Source of the DNA: Zhaonella formicivorans
GTDB lineage: Bacteria; Bacillota; DUOV01; Zhaonellaceae
NCBI RefSeq assembly: GCF_004353525.1
Contig: NZ_CP085524.1
Span: 2,452,142 to 2,516,141 of the forward strand
Length of the DNA stretch: 64,000 bases
Reading direction: 5' to 3'
Shown: positions 25,659-35,601 of the stretch, in pieces
Layout of the letters: each line of letters begins with the position of its first letter
Numbering within the stretch: the first letter of the stretch is position 1
The notes under the pieces: model-generated
Databases searched by the model: none
Told to the model about the DNA's origin: nothing
Seen by the model: the letters and a program-made list of their open reading frames with translations, nothing else
Position numbers and translations under genes: made by a program

Positions 25659-25733
25659 TGGAGCGGAAAACGGGATTCGAACCCGCAACCCCCGGCTTGG
25701 GAAGCCGATGCTCTACCGTTGAGCTACTTCCGC
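25659..25733 (-). tRNA. tRNA-Gly (CCC)
   Basis: A 75-nt cloverleaf on the minus strand: acceptor GCGGAAG/TTTCCGC, D arm GCTC-AACGGTA-GAGC, anticodon loop TTCCCAA giving CCC, T loop GGTTCGAATCC, encoded CCA. It is the last of four tRNAs in the cluster. Confidence 0.93.
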
Positions 25734-25853
25734 ATCTATGTTCTGTTTAGTGCTAGGGATTTTCTGCTTACACGCAATATTATTATAAATCCGCAATGAA
25801 AATTAGTCAAATGGTAGATTAGAACCTAACGCCGGTGGATTTAGTTGAAAAGA

Positions 25854-25929
<76 letters not shown>

Positions 25930-25968
25930 AGGATTAGCCATCGGCTGTCAGCTATCAGCCTTCAGCTT
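25930..25968. repeat. Short heptamer repeat run
   Basis: Four or five CAGCNNT-type units (TCGGCTGTCAGCTATCAGCC) lie directly before tRNA-Phe on the minus strand, without the core. Confidence 0.65.
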
Positions 25969-26042
25969 TGTTGAGCTTAGTACTCTTTAAAAGCATGTTT
26001 GACATTCTTTTGGATGCATACGAAACATCACTTAGAAAAATT

Positions 26043-26065
26043 AAAGCCTGATAAGCAGGCTTTTT
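26043..26065 (-). terminator. Hairpin after tRNA-Glu
   Basis: AAAGCCTG and CAGGCTTT form a stem around ATAAG; on the minus strand AATTTTTC follows. It would end the tRNA-Lys/tRNA-Glu transcript before tRNA-Phe. Confidence 0.7.
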
Positions 26066-26091
26066 AAAAGCTATTGGCTGACAGCAGCATG

Positions 26092-26167
26092 TGGTGACCC
26101 GTAGGGGATTCGAACCCCTGTTACCGCCGTGAAAGGGCGGTGTCTTAGACCACTTGACCAACGGGCC
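26092..26167 (-). tRNA. tRNA-Glu (TTC)
   Basis: A 76-nt cloverleaf on the minus strand: acceptor GGCCCGT/ACGGGTC, anticodon loop CTTTCAC giving TTC, T arm AGGGGTTCGAATCCCCT, encoded CCA. Confidence 0.95.
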
Positions 26168-26174
26168 ATAAAAA

Positions 26175-26250
26175 TGGTGAGCCATCCGCGACTCGAACGC
26201 GGGACACCCTGATTAAAAGTCAGGTGCTCTACCGACTGAGCTAATGGCTC
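26175..26250 (-). tRNA. tRNA-Lys (TTT)
   Basis: A 76-nt cloverleaf on the minus strand: acceptor GAGCCAT/ATGGCTC, anticodon loop CTTTTAA giving TTT, T arm CGCGTTCGAGTCGCG, encoded CCA. It is the first gene of the tRNA cluster, 20 bp after a promoter. Confidence 0.95.
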
Positions 26251-26269
26251 ATGGGTCTCACAGGTTCAT

Positions 26270-26298
26270 ATGATACTATAGTTCCAAACTTATGTCAA
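26270..26298 (-). promoter_or_regulatory. tRNA cluster promoter
   Basis: TTGACA (26298-26293), a 17-bp spacer and TATCAT (26275-26270) read on the minus strand, ending 20 bp before the 5' end of tRNA-Lys. Confidence 0.8.
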
Positions 26299-26330
26299 CC
26301 ACCTTTTTTAAAATTTTTGGCCAAAAACGT

Positions 26331-27521
26331 TCACTTTTCCTTAGAATAACTCCCCAGATACCACGCTCCCGCTTGCAGCATACCACTTACCTTATTTACC
26401 GGATCGGGGTGAGATAGAAGTCCGGTTTTATCATCCCTAAAATTCGCCTGTATTTCAAATATCTCATCGGTGGCTTTAAAGAAAACCTCCACCACTTCAG
26501 GATCGAAATGGCTTCCGGAAGACTGGCGAATTATACGCAAAGCCTCTTCATTGCTGTAAAGCGGCTTATATACTCTTTTATTGGTAAGGGCGTCAAATAC
26601 ATCTGCCAGGGCAACAATTCTGCCAACCAATGGTATCTTTTGCCCCGCCAGTCCAAAAGGGTATCCGCTGCCATCAAATTTTTCGTGGTGGGAAATAGCA
26701 ATCTGCTCAGCCACCTGGAGCAGCCGGTTATTGGAACCCCCTAATATTTTAGCCCCGATCACTGTATGCCTGCGCATTATTTCCCATTCAGCTGCGCTTA
26801 ATTTGCCTGCCTTTAACAGCACGTGGTCAGGTATGCCGATTTTACCCACATCATGTAACGGGCTGGCCCGAAAGATCATTTCCGTGAGCTCAGGAGATAC
26901 TCCCAATTTTGCGGCTATAACCGCAGAGTAATGGCTGATCCTTTTAATATGCCCAGCCGTATCCTCATCCCTGTATTCCGCAGCAACAGATAAACGGTAC
27001 AAGGTATCGAGATAGGCTTGTGTCAAACTAAGGTTGGCCTCTTGCAGTTTATTTAAAGCGCTTTCTAGTTGTGCTGTTTTTTCTTTAACCGCATCTTCCA
27101 GGTTTTGATAATAATCCTTTAAGCGGGCATATTCATAATAAGCTTTTACTTTTAATAGTGACTTTACCCTGGCCACCAATTCTCCTCTGTCTACGGGTTT
27201 AATCAGAAAATCATCGGCCCCCGCTTCCAGTCCTTCTATACGGGATTGTTTATCACCGTAAGCTGTAACCATAACTATTGGAATGAGTCTAGTATCTTCG
27301 CTTTGTTTTAATTCCCGGCAAATTTCTAAACCGCTCATACCCTCCAAAATCAAATCTAAGACGATCAAGTCGGGCGGTGTGGTTTTTACAGTATCTAAAG
27401 CTGCATTGCCGTTTTGCACCTCAATAACCTCGTAACCATGGGGCATCAGGTAAGCGGCCATCAACTTCCGCTCCAGTTTGCTGTCATCCACAACCATGAT
27501 TTTAGCTCTATTTTGTTCCAT
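26331..27521 (-). CDS. Receiver / HD-GYP protein, probable c-di-GMP phosphodiesterase
   Basis: A 396-residue protein: receiver domain (about 1-125) with D12-D13, phosphoacceptor D56 (LIVLDLILEG) and K109-region LIKP, a coiled-coil linker (about 135-175) and an HD-GYP domain (about 180-365) with HDVGKIGIPD, RRHTVIGAKIL and HHEKFDGSGYP. The GYP signature and metal ligands are intact, so hydrolysis of cyclic di-GMP to GMP is expected, gated by phosphorylation. CAGGGGGC precedes the ATG. No kinase is next to it. Confidence 0.92.
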   Translation of the reverse strand: MEQNRAKIMVVDDSKLERKLMAAYLMPHGYEVIEVQNGNAALDTVKTTPPDLIVLDLILEGMSGLEICRELKQSEDTRLIPIVMVTAYGDKQSRIEGLEAGADDFLIKPVDRGELVARVKSLLKVKAYYEYARLKDYYQNLEDAVKEKTAQLESALNKLQEANLSLTQAYLDTLYRLSVAAEYRDEDTAGHIKRISHYSAVIAAKLGVSPELTEMIFRASPLHDVGKIGIPDHVLLKAGKLSAAEWEIMRRHTVIGAKILGGSNNRLLQVAEQIAISHHEKFDGSGYPFGLAGQKIPLVGRIVALADVFDALTNKRVYKPLYSNEEALRIIRQSSGSHFDPEVVEVFFKATDEIFEIQANFRDDKTGLLSHPDPVNKVSGMLQAGAWYLGSYSKEK

Positions 27522-27775
27522 AACCGCGCCCCCTGACCCTTATTTCAAGCAGCCTCAAGACCACATCCAGGACAAATCGGCTCTGAAGGTAGCAATTCTC
27601 TTAATTTAAACAAGTATATTTCCATAGTTAATTTCTAGCTTTCTTCCCATATTCCTGCAAAAAATGTCTTAATGCTCCTGAAAAGTATAAGAAAAACCGG
27701 CTGAAATTCCAGTTGCAGCATAAACTAAGCCCGGCTGATTGGACATTCTCCATTCCTGCCGGACTTAAAAAAGCA

Positions 27776-29074
<1,299 letters not shown>

Positions 29075-29245
29075 TTAGTCGTTAGTCATTTGTCGTTAGT
29101 CCTTAGCGTCGGCCTTCTACCGATCCTTAGTCCTTAGTCATTAGTCGTTAGTTGCATATATGGCTTTGGCGGGAAAAAGCCAACGGCTAATTGCTGATAG
29201 CTGAAAGCTGATGGCTGGCAGCTAATAGCTATTGACCAATGACCA
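29075..29245. repeat. Heptamer repeat island 6
   Basis: Units run in the opposite orientation to several others: TTAGTCNTT units first, then TTGCATATATGGCTTTGGCG with its GCC return, GCTGATAGCTGAAAGCTGATGG-type units. It lies between purA and the FAD dehydrogenase gene. Confidence 0.85.
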
Positions 29246-29269
29246 GGCGTCAGCCGCTGCCAGGGACCG

Positions 29270-30679
29270 CTACGCTTTTGCGGCGATATCCCGAGCCACC
29301 ACAACTCCGGTTACCGAGGCTTGCATTAATCCTCTGGTAATCCCTGCACCGTCGCCGATAGTATACAGGTTACGAATATCAGTTTCGAATTTGTTGTTCA
29401 CTTTCACTTTAGAAGAGTAAAACTTAACTTCTACACCGTAAAGCAAAGTATTCCTGGAGTAAATTCCCGGCGCAATGTTATCGAAGGCTCTTAAAGTTTC
29501 CACTATAGAGGTAAGATAACGCTGTGGTAAAACGTAGCTTAAATCACCTGGCACAGCGTTTTTCAAGGTTGGCACGGTTGTCGACTTTTTCAGCCGGTCA
29601 TAATCTGTGCGCCTTCCTTTCAATACATCGCCCAGCCTTTGCACCATCACGCCGCCGCCGGTCAACATGTTGGCCAGCCGTGCTATATACCTACCATACT
29701 CGATAGGCTCATTAAACGGTTCCGTAAACTTGGTTGATACCAGCAAGGCAAAGTTGGTATTATTGGTCTTTAAACTGGGATCTGCGTAACTGTGGCCGTT
29801 AACCACCGCAATGCCGCCGTCATAATGCTCCTCGGCCACAACCCCTCCCGGATTCATGCAAAACGACCGGACTTTGTTGTCGAAGGTATCTGAATAATAA
29901 ACCAGCTTTGCTTCGTACAGGTCCTTAGTCAAATGGTCCATAATGGAATTGGGCACCTCAACCCTGACGCCAATATCCACTTCATTGTTTTCAGTTTTAA
30001 TTCCCAGCTTTCGGGTTTGTTTGGCCAGCCAATCGGCCCCTCCTCTGCCGGGCGCAACTACCACAAAGCCAGCAGATACTTCAACCGGCTCTTTTCCTTT
30101 TTGCTGGAGCAACACACCTGTCACATTACCGTCTTCTACCAAGATATCCTGCACTACTGTAAGCTCTTCGAAATCGGTTTTAGTGTTAGCAATCAAGTGC
30201 AAATACATGCTTCTTAGCACTTCAAAAGCCAGCTCTGTACCCAAATGTCTTACAGCGCAGGGTATCAGCTGAATACTGTATTTAGAAGCTTCGTACATGA
30301 TGTCATCAACCCTTTTGCTGTCCAGACCGTGTACCAAGTCCCTGGCCCCAAACTGCAAATAAATTTGATCAGTATAGTCAATAAGCTTTTGGGCTTCGTC
30401 TTCCGGCATATAGTCGGTGATCCGGCCTCCTACCAGTGGAGACTTGCTGAGCTTGCCATCGCTGAAAGCTCCTGCTCCTGACCATCCGCTAGTAATACTG
30501 CATGGATCGCAATTAACGCAGACACCTGTTTTTCTTGCGGGGCACACCCTTTTCTCAATATTCCTTCCTTTATCGACTATGAGTATTTCTAAATTTTCAT
30601 TTAACTTGGTCAATTCCAAAGCTGCAAAAATGCCGGCAGGCCCAGCTCCTACAATTATAACATCGTATTTAGTCTTCAC
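29270..30679 (-). CDS. FAD-dependent dehydrogenase, COG2509 type
   Basis: A 469-residue flavoprotein with an N-terminal Rossmann FAD motif (VIIVGAGPAGIFAALEL, about residues 7-23), a cysteine-rich loop CPARKTGVCVNCDPCSIT near 47-64 followed by GWSGAGAFSDGKL, and a C-terminal FAD-binding stretch LYTIGDGAGITRGL. This matches the uncharacterised COG2509 dehydrogenases found in many anaerobes. The four clustered cysteines could hold a metal or Fe-S centre. GTG start after AAGGGGGG. The substrate is unknown. Flanking repeat islands isolate it from other genes. Confidence 0.82.
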   Translation of the reverse strand: MKTKYDVIIVGAGPAGIFAALELTKLNENLEILIVDKGRNIEKRVCPARKTGVCVNCDPCSITSGWSGAGAFSDGKLSKSPLVGGRITDYMPEDEAQKLIDYTDQIYLQFGARDLVHGLDSKRVDDIMYEASKYSIQLIPCAVRHLGTELAFEVLRSMYLHLIANTKTDFEELTVVQDILVEDGNVTGVLLQQKGKEPVEVSAGFVVVAPGRGGADWLAKQTRKLGIKTENNEVDIGVRVEVPNSIMDHLTKDLYEAKLVYYSDTFDNKVRSFCMNPGGVVAEEHYDGGIAVVNGHSYADPSLKTNNTNFALLVSTKFTEPFNEPIEYGRYIARLANMLTGGGVMVQRLGDVLKGRRTDYDRLKKSTTVPTLKNAVPGDLSYVLPQRYLTSIVETLRAFDNIAPGIYSRNTLLYGVEVKFYSSKVKVNNKFETDIRNLYTIGDGAGITRGLMQASVTGVVVARDIAAKA

Positions 30680-30701
30680 CGGACTACCCCCCTTTATTTA
30701 C

Positions 30702-30816
30702 GTTGCTAGTTGCTAGTTGTTAGTCCCCAGCACCGACCTTTGGCCGAGTCTTCAGTCCCTAGTCCCCAGTTAGACTTAATACTAGTGACTTGGGACTGGC
30801 GACTGGTGACTGACAT
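30702..30816. repeat. Heptamer repeat island 7
   Basis: GCTAGTT/GTTAGTC units, CCCAGCACCGACCTTTGGCCG (a variant of the GGC-GCC hairpin), AGTCCCTAGTCCCCAGTT units and GGGACTGGCGACTGGTGACT at the right. It lies before the FAD dehydrogenase start. Confidence 0.8.
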
Positions 30817-30912
30817 ATGGGCATAAAAATAACCCAAATAGAGGAACCTACGCTTCTATTTGAGTCTTAAACCCTTATAAACTCAGCACATTTCCACGAC
30901 AAATACATTTTA
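30815..30912 (-). ncRNA. Candidate small RNA or leader with terminator hairpin
   Basis: A consensus-like promoter (30935-30907) is followed on the minus strand by about 60 nt and a CAAATAGA...TCTATTTG hairpin (30835-30862) with GGTTATTTTTATG after it. Promoter, short transcript and terminator without an ORF suggest a small RNA of about 80-90 nt, or an attenuated leader of the FAD dehydrogenase gene. I do not recognise an RNA family. Confidence 0.4.
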
Positions 30913-30935
30913 GCGGCTGACAGGTTATTTGTCAA
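30907..30935 (-). promoter_or_regulatory. Sigma-A-type promoter
   Basis: TTGACA (30935-30930), 17-bp spacer, TAAAAT (30912-30907) on the minus strand, inside the gap after the coiled-coil protein gene. Confidence 0.65.
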
Positions 30936-30966
30936 GAAAAACCGAATAATAATACGGTATACAATC

Positions 30967-32127
30967 TTAATCATTCGGATTGAGGGCTACCGTGAACTTC
31001 ACTCTTCCTGGCATAATTTCGATAGATTGCACCCTGAGCCCCTGCCACTGCCTCCCCAAACTAAAGGTGAGGGAGTAGTCTTGCTGCAAAATTTGAAAAA
31101 CTTCGTGCTGCACAGGGGTGCCCGCCACTTCCAACCCTTGAGGCAAATAAACAATCCTGCTTCCTTCCGGTTTCAAGCGGCCCCAGATTTTAAAGCCCAA
31201 GTCTCGCTGACTTTTTTGGGTCACAGAGAAGCTATCGCTGTTCAGTTCAAATTTTAAGTCCTGCAGGCGGGAATCCACAGCCGTCAATTGCCGGTTTAAG
31301 TTTTCCTCTGCAATCTCAAAGCTGGCAGTAGCTTGCAGCAGGTTAAAAGTCAACTTATCTGGTTCTATTTTATGCCAGGGCAAGTTTGGGAATGTACGCA
31401 AAATATAATCCAGCTGCGGAAAAATTTTAGCCCATTCTCTTTCCAATAAAAGCAGCCTCTGATATGTTTCGAGCGAAAGCTGTTTGGCTGCTTGCAAGGC
31501 TTTTTCCCTCTCAACTTTACTTTTTACCAGGAGTTCATTTTTTTGCCGCACTTCTTCGTATGTTTTCGCCAGTTGGTTTTTTTGTACCATCAGCTGTTCC
31601 TGCTGCTGCCTTAGCTGCCGGTCCAAAGAAGCGGTCTGGTTAATTAAAGCGATGCCATAATCCATCAGCCTTTGCACAAGCCGGAACCTGGCAATAAAAT
31701 CTCCATAACTTTGGGCGCCCGTGATTACCCCCAAGTATGATAAGGTCCCTTTGACGTAGTAGGAGCGAAGCCACCGGTTCAAAAATTGGCGCCGGGTCTT
31801 TAATTCCGATGCAGTGGCCCCTATCTGCTCGCTGGTTATGGTTATCTTCTTCTTGTTTTGGTCCATCCGCTCTTGAAGTTCATTTAATTGCTGGGTCAAT
31901 TTATCCATCTTCATCCTAAGCTGCAGCAGTTCTTGCATTATTAATTTTTCCTCTTGGGAAGCTGCTTGCCTTTGCTCTAGCATCTGCTTCCTGGTGCTGC
32001 TCCAGTCCTGCCAACCGGGCACCTGGCCTTCAGCAGTTGACAACGTTCCAAAGAGAAAAAAAGCCGGCAATACAGCACCGGTAAAAAATTTCTTAAAAAA
32101 GACATTGTGCGTAAGCAGGCCACCCAT
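30967..32127 (-). CDS. Secreted coiled-coil protein, CwlO/PcsB-like N-terminus
   Basis: A 386-residue exported protein. A signal peptide (about 1-33) is followed by long heptad-rich coiled coils (about 45-115 and 165-230, rich in Q, E, L, K) with a middle helical part (RRQFLNRWLRSYYVKGTLSYLGVITGA region) that resembles the coiled-coil N-terminal domain of CwlO/PcsB/YibP-type cell-division hydrolase regulators. No hydrolase domain is present; the C-terminal 120 residues look beta-rich and are unassigned. I took the ATG at 32127, with GGAGGG 7 nt upstream. It likely acts at the cell wall. Confidence 0.65.
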   Translation of the reverse strand: MGGLLTHNVFFKKFFTGAVLPAFFLFGTLSTAEGQVPGWQDWSSTRKQMLEQRQAASQEEKLIMQELLQLRMKMDKLTQQLNELQERMDQNKKKITITSEQIGATASELKTRRQFLNRWLRSYYVKGTLSYLGVITGAQSYGDFIARFRLVQRLMDYGIALINQTASLDRQLRQQQEQLMVQKNQLAKTYEEVRQKNELLVKSKVEREKALQAAKQLSLETYQRLLLLEREWAKIFPQLDYILRTFPNLPWHKIEPDKLTFNLLQATASFEIAEENLNRQLTAVDSRLQDLKFELNSDSFSVTQKSQRDLGFKIWGRLKPEGSRIVYLPQGLEVAGTPVQHEVFQILQQDYSLTFSLGRQWQGLRVQSIEIMPGRVKFTVALNPND

Positions 32128-32170
32128 GAATAAACCCTCCAAACAGCAGGATTTGAGGGGATTCTAACTC

Positions 32171-32647
32171 TCACTTTAAAAATGAGTTTCTGTCCCGCTT
32201 ATACCTCTTTAAAACTGTAATAAGCAGATGCCCCAGAGTAAATACAACCAAAGCTTCGCTTAAGCCGATACTGAGGACAGTGGCCCAGTAAGGCCATTCA
32301 AAAAACAGGTGAAGGTATAGGCTGACAAAAATTGCATTTAAAACAACAGGGGATAAATAGGCTAAAACAGAATTCCTAAAAAAATAGGTACCATAGGCCG
32401 CCACCAAAGTAGTCAAGCTACCGCCTATTACATCTACCATTCCCACCGGCCCATAAAGATTGGCCACCAATGCGCCGATAAACAACCCTGGGATTGCCTC
32501 CGGGAAGAGCATGGGTAGCAGGGTCAGCGCTTCTGCAAACCTGATCTGAACTACTCCGTAAGACAAAGGTTGCAAAGCTATGCACAGCACTATGTAAATT
32601 GCAGCAATTAAGCCCGCCCTGGCTATTTTGATTCCCACCTTATTCAC
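32171..32647 (-). CDS. QueT family transporter
   Basis: A 158-residue membrane protein with about five helices. The N-terminus (ARAGLIAAIYIVLCIALQPLSYGVVQIRFAEAL region) with the Q-I-R-x-A-E-A-L motif, and P-E-A-I-P-G-L-F-I-G, are those of the QueT family, assigned to uptake of queuosine precursors (in part as ECF S-components). No preQ1 riboswitch was found upstream; a short heptamer repeat lies there instead. AAGAGGTGA precedes the start. The downstream gene (30967-32127) starts 43 bp after its stop. Confidence 0.82.
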   Translation of the reverse strand: MNKVGIKIARAGLIAAIYIVLCIALQPLSYGVVQIRFAEALTLLPMLFPEAIPGLFIGALVANLYGPVGMVDVIGGSLTTLVAAYGTYFFRNSVLAYLSPVVLNAIFVSLYLHLFFEWPYWATVLSIGLSEALVVFTLGHLLITVLKRYKRDRNSFLK

Positions 32648-32654
32648 CTCTTGT

Positions 32655-32696
32655 TAGCCAATTGCTAAAAGCTTACGGCTGATTGCTGATGGCTAA
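32655..32696. repeat. Short heptamer repeat run
   Basis: A few GCTNANN units (GCTTACGGCTGATTGCTGAT) lie between the YbjQ-like and QueT genes, abutting the stop of the former. Confidence 0.6.
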
Positions 32697-33016
32697 ATAT
32701 CCTCTTCGAACAATACGGCAGTTCCGGAAGCAGTGACCATCAGCATTCCTTCCCTGACCACTTCGTAATCGATGTCAACGCCTACCACTGCATTAGCGCC
32801 TAATCTTTTAGCATGTTGCTCCATCTCCATTAAAGCTAACTGTCTTGCTTCCACCAATTTGCTTTCGTAAGCTCCCGATCTCCCACCCACAATGTCGGTA
32901 ATGCTGGCGAAAAGGTCCCGCACAATATTAGCCCCCATGATAGCTTCGCCCGAAACTATCCCTAAATATTTTTTTATGGGCCGGCCTTCAATGTTCTGCG
33001 TAGTAGTCAAAATCAT
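32693..33016 (-). CDS. YbjQ/DUF74 family protein
   Basis: A 107-residue protein starting [20 protein letters not shown] with G-E-A-I-M-G-A-N near residue 27, R-x-x-A-L-x-E-M and [13 protein letters not shown] near 82; these are hallmarks of the UPF0145 (YbjQ) family, which folds as a pentameric ring and has been suggested to bind metals. The function is unknown. GGAGGA sits just before the ATG at 33016. Confidence 0.88.
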   Translation of the reverse strand: MILTTTQNIEGRPIKKYLGIVSGEAIMGANIVRDLFASITDIVGGRSGAYESKLVEARQLALMEMEQHAKRLGANAVVGVDIDYEVVREGMLMVTASGTAVLFEEDI

Positions 33017-33057
33017 TTTCCTTCCTCCACTTCTCACAAGAATTTTTAGTGGTTGTT

Positions 33058-33516
33058 TTAGTTGTTTCCAGTGGTTCCACTACCAATTTCCGGCAGAATA
33101 GCAACTTCTGCCAAATTAAAGTGACGATCAAATGAGAATGCTTGGGGAATGCGGTAGTGCCTGATCAGCGCAAAACTTACTGCATCAGTATAAGAAAGAT
33201 CATACTCTTTAAAGTTTATAAGCAATTCCCTGGCACTTTTCTCCACATCACTGTTCACTAATTTTACTTCTATTCGACCCGAGTTAGAACTATCCTCTAA
33301 AACTTGTAAAAATTTTTGACTGGGCGTCGCTCCTAGGCGATACCTTAATAAAGTATAAGTCTCGCTTACAATATAATTAGTTATAATGATAGGCCTCTTT
33401 TCGTTCAAAAGCTCGGACCACTGTTTATAAGCAACCACATGGTAAGGATCGTCACGGTCGATTAATGCGTAAAAAGCTCCGGTGTCAACAAAAACTGCTT
33501 CATTGTTCATTGTCAT
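33058..33516 (-). CDS. PIN-domain toxin, VapC-like
   Basis: A 152-residue PIN-domain ribonuclease. Acidic metal ligands can be seen in [18 protein letters not shown] (N-terminal Asp), the middle E of [11 protein letters not shown] in [11 protein letters not shown] and D in FSFDRHF near the C-terminus. VapC toxins cut tRNA or rRNA. GAGGAG lies just before the ATG at 33516, which is inside the end of the upstream ribbon-helix-helix gene (17-bp overlap), as usual for toxin-antitoxin pairs. A housekeeping nuclease role cannot be excluded. Confidence 0.82.
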   Translation of the reverse strand: MTMNNEAVFVDTGAFYALIDRDDPYHVVAYKQWSELLNEKRPIIITNYIVSETYTLLRYRLGATPSQKFLQVLEDSSNSGRIEVKLVNSDVEKSARELLINFKEYDLSYTDAVSFALIRHYRIPQAFSFDRHFNLAEVAILPEIGSGTTGNN

Positions 33517-33724
33517 ATTCTCCTCTTTTTCTGCCACTGGCCGCGATCCCCGCCAGAGAAGCAATGGGTTCTCCCGCCGGCATGGAAAACTGTCTCAGCA
33601 TATATTCTTCCAAAGCCCTTCTGATAACTTCCGCTTCGGATAAATCGTTTTTTTGGGCAATTTCCGCCAGAAGCCTGCTTTGTTCAGGCCTTAAGTAAAA
33701 TTGTTTTCTCACAGCTTTAGCCAA
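33500..33724 (-). CDS. Ribbon-helix-helix antitoxin
   Basis: A 74-residue CopG/RHH protein: strand RKQFYLRPEQSRLLAEIAQ, helices with NDLSEAEVIRRALEEYM, then a flexible tail that would bind the toxin. It would neutralise the PIN protein encoded downstream with 17-bp overlap and repress the shared promoter in the gap before marR. The tail ends [11 protein letters not shown]. Confidence 0.8.
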   Translation of the reverse strand: MAKAVRKQFYLRPEQSRLLAEIAQKNDLSEAEVIRRALEEYMLRQFSMPAGEPIASLAGIAASGRKRGEYDNEQ

Positions 33725-33820
33725 TTTTTTCCCACCATTCTGTCTGGAATTAGCTGTAATAGTTTTTCCCGCAATTGCAAAATACTATTGACAACAGGCG
33801 TTGGGAATCTTTAGAGAGTC

Positions 33821-33849
33821 TTGACATCCCGTTTTTTCGCCGATATACT
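33821..33849 (+). promoter_or_regulatory. marR-MFS promoter
   Basis: TTGACA (33821-33826), 17-bp spacer, TATACT (33844-33849), read on the plus strand 55 bp before the MarR gene. Confidence 0.75.
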
Positions 33850-33903
33850 TAACTTGGATAAAATACCGTTTTTTTATAATCGAGTAGAAAGGAAAAGAGG
33901 CCT

Positions 33904-34338
33904 ATGGAAATGACGCAAGAACAACTGGCCCTACAACTGGATCTGGTTTTTTCCGAACTTCTGCACAGGCTTCGGGTTTCGACCGCCAAGGACGACGGTC
34001 TAACGGGGGTACAATTTTTCACCTTACGTTATATTGCCAGGGAAAAGCAACTAACAGTAACTGATCTTGCTTCCACTTTAAACGTAACTCTGAGTGCAAT
34101 CACCGGTTTGATAAACCGGCTGGTAAATATGGGACTGGTGGAACGCCAGCAGGACCAAGGTGACAGGAGGGTCGTCTGGATCCGCCCCACCGAAAAAGGG
34201 CTGGCCATAGTGGAGAGCGCTAATTTCCATCGTTCCAAAGAACTTGCCGCCTATTTAAAGAAAGTGCCGCCGGAAATAAAAGACAGTCTGGCATTATTCT
34301 GCGCTAAAATGGCGGAAATCATGGAACTTTCCCTCTAA
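33904..34338 (+). CDS. MarR-family transcriptional regulator
   Basis: A 144-residue winged-helix regulator. The DNA-binding part is LTVTDLASTLNVTLSAITGLINRLVNMGLVERQQDQGDRRVVWIRPTEKG (about residues 60-108), where the D-x-R-D-R-R wing motif appears as D-Q-G-D-R-R. It probably controls the MFS transporter gene that starts 75 bp downstream in the same direction, and itself. AGAAAGGAAAAGAGG precedes the ATG. Confidence 0.9.
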   Translation: MEMTQEQLALQLDLVFSELLHRLRVSTAKDDGLTGVQFFTLRYIAREKQLTVTDLASTLNVTLSAITGLINRLVNMGLVERQQDQGDRRVVWIRPTEKGLAIVESANFHRSKELAAYLKKVPPEIKDSLALFCAKMAEIMELSL

Positions 34339-34413
34339 ATGGGGAAAACAAAATACTGCCCTTGGCAATCCAAGACACCTCGGTAACAAAGTCAGGGCAA
34401 AGGAGCGATTAAA

Positions 34414-35601
34414 TTGCATAAACTTTCAACTTCGAGTAAATTTTACCATCGCAATTTTTCAAAAACGGTGCTTGCCACCGTTTTATTTTTAAGCACTTAT
34501 TACTTGCTTTTGCCGGCCCTGCCCCTCTATATGCAAACTTTGGGGACCAATAAGTTCGAGATCGGTTTGATCATGGGCATCTTTTCCATCAGTTCTTTAA
34601 TCTTGCGCCCGATCAGCGGCCAGCTGGTTGATGTCTACGGGCGCAAAAAAGTGATGCTAATCTCCATTCTAATCTACCTGGTAACACCACTGTTCTATTT
34701 TTGGGGAACCAGTATTGCCGTTCTGGCTTTTATTCAAATTTTTTACGGATTTGCCATGGGCAGCTACACCACATCATCCACCACTTATGTGGCTGACATA
34801 GCCCCAGCTCACATGGTAGCCTCTGTAGTAGGCTGGTTCAGTATAGCCATTATCTTGGCCAAGGGAATTGCCCCGGCAGTAGGCACCCGCTTTTACCAAA
34901 GCGCCGGGTTCATGTTGCTCGTTTGGTTTTCGGTGCTGATTGCTGTTATTGCTCTGTTCATAACCCGCCGGATTGAAGAGCCGACGCTTGCAAAGGATCC
35001 GGCAAACCAATCCATTCCCTACCTCAAGGTAATCACCGACAAGAAGATCCTGCTGCCCACTTTAACCTTGTTCTGCGGGCTTATCACTTTCGGGGCCATT
35101 AGCGTCATGTTGCCCCTCTTTGCGCACAGCAGGGGAATAATTAATATCGAAAACTTTTTCGTGCTGCACACTTTAACCGTTGTCTTCACCCGAGTATTTA
35201 CGGGTAAACTGGGACAAAAACATCTTAGTACACTGGTCATAATTTCTATGCTTCTGCTGATTTTATCTTTAGCTCTAATGAGTATCGTCAATACCATGGG
35301 GCAGCTGCTTACAGTGGCTGTCATCTACGGTTTGGGCTACGGCGCTTTCTACCCTGTATTAAGCGCTCTAGTAGTCATCCATACTCCTATCCACCAGCGC
35401 GGAACTACTTTGGGCTTTTTTACAACCGCTTTCGATTTAGGAGTCAGTGCGGGAACGGTACTGGGCGGTTTAAGCGAGTTTGTGGGATTTAGGGCGGTTT
35501 ATTTGGGAACTTCGCTGATTCCTTTGGCCGGGCTGCTGCTATTTATCCTGGTCTATTTACCCCATCTCAGAGCTCTTGGCGCCAAAAGCTCCTCCGTTTA
35601 A
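34414..35601 (+). CDS. MFS multidrug/solute transporter
   Basis: A 395-residue, 12-helix major facilitator. Helix 2-3 loop GQLVDVYGRKKVML carries the G-x-x-x-D-x-x-G-R-[RK] motif A, and residues in helix 4-5 (GFAMGSYTTSSTTYVADIAP) fit drug exporters. TTG start, with AAGGAG upstream. It follows a MarR gene, which points to efflux of a small inhibitory compound. Its stop codon lies in the loop of a strong terminator. Confidence 0.88.
   Translation: MHKLSTSSKFYHRNFSKTVLATVLFLSTYYLLLPALPLYMQTLGTNKFEIGLIMGIFSISSLILRPISGQLVDVYGRKKVMLISILIYLVTPLFYFWGTSIAVLAFIQIFYGFAMGSYTTSSTTYVADIAPAHMVASVVGWFSIAIILAKGIAPAVGTRFYQSAGFMLLVWFSVLIAVIALFITRRIEEPTLAKDPANQSIPYLKVITDKKILLPTLTLFCGLITFGAISVMLPLFAHSRGIINIENFFVLHTLTVVFTRVFTGKLGQKHLSTLVIISMLLLILSLALMSIVNTMGQLLTVAVIYGLGYGAFYPVLSALVVIHTPIHQRGTTLGFFTTAFDLGVSAGTVLGGLSEFVGFRAVYLGTSLIPLAGLLLFILVYLPHLRALGAKSSSV

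Noticed and set aside
25495-25722. Open frame whose peptide CPQLISSYAVDLQ also occurs in the frame at 42746-42961
   Set aside because: Both lie inside or across the 200-bp MITE-like element; the shared peptide is a by-product of DNA repeat conservation, and one frame continues into tRNA-Gly.
25955-26185. Open frame overlapping tRNA-Glu
   Set aside because: It covers a clear tRNA and its terminator.
32640-32692. preQ1 riboswitch before the QueT-like gene
   Set aside because: The gap is too short and holds only heptamer repeat units and a ribosome site.
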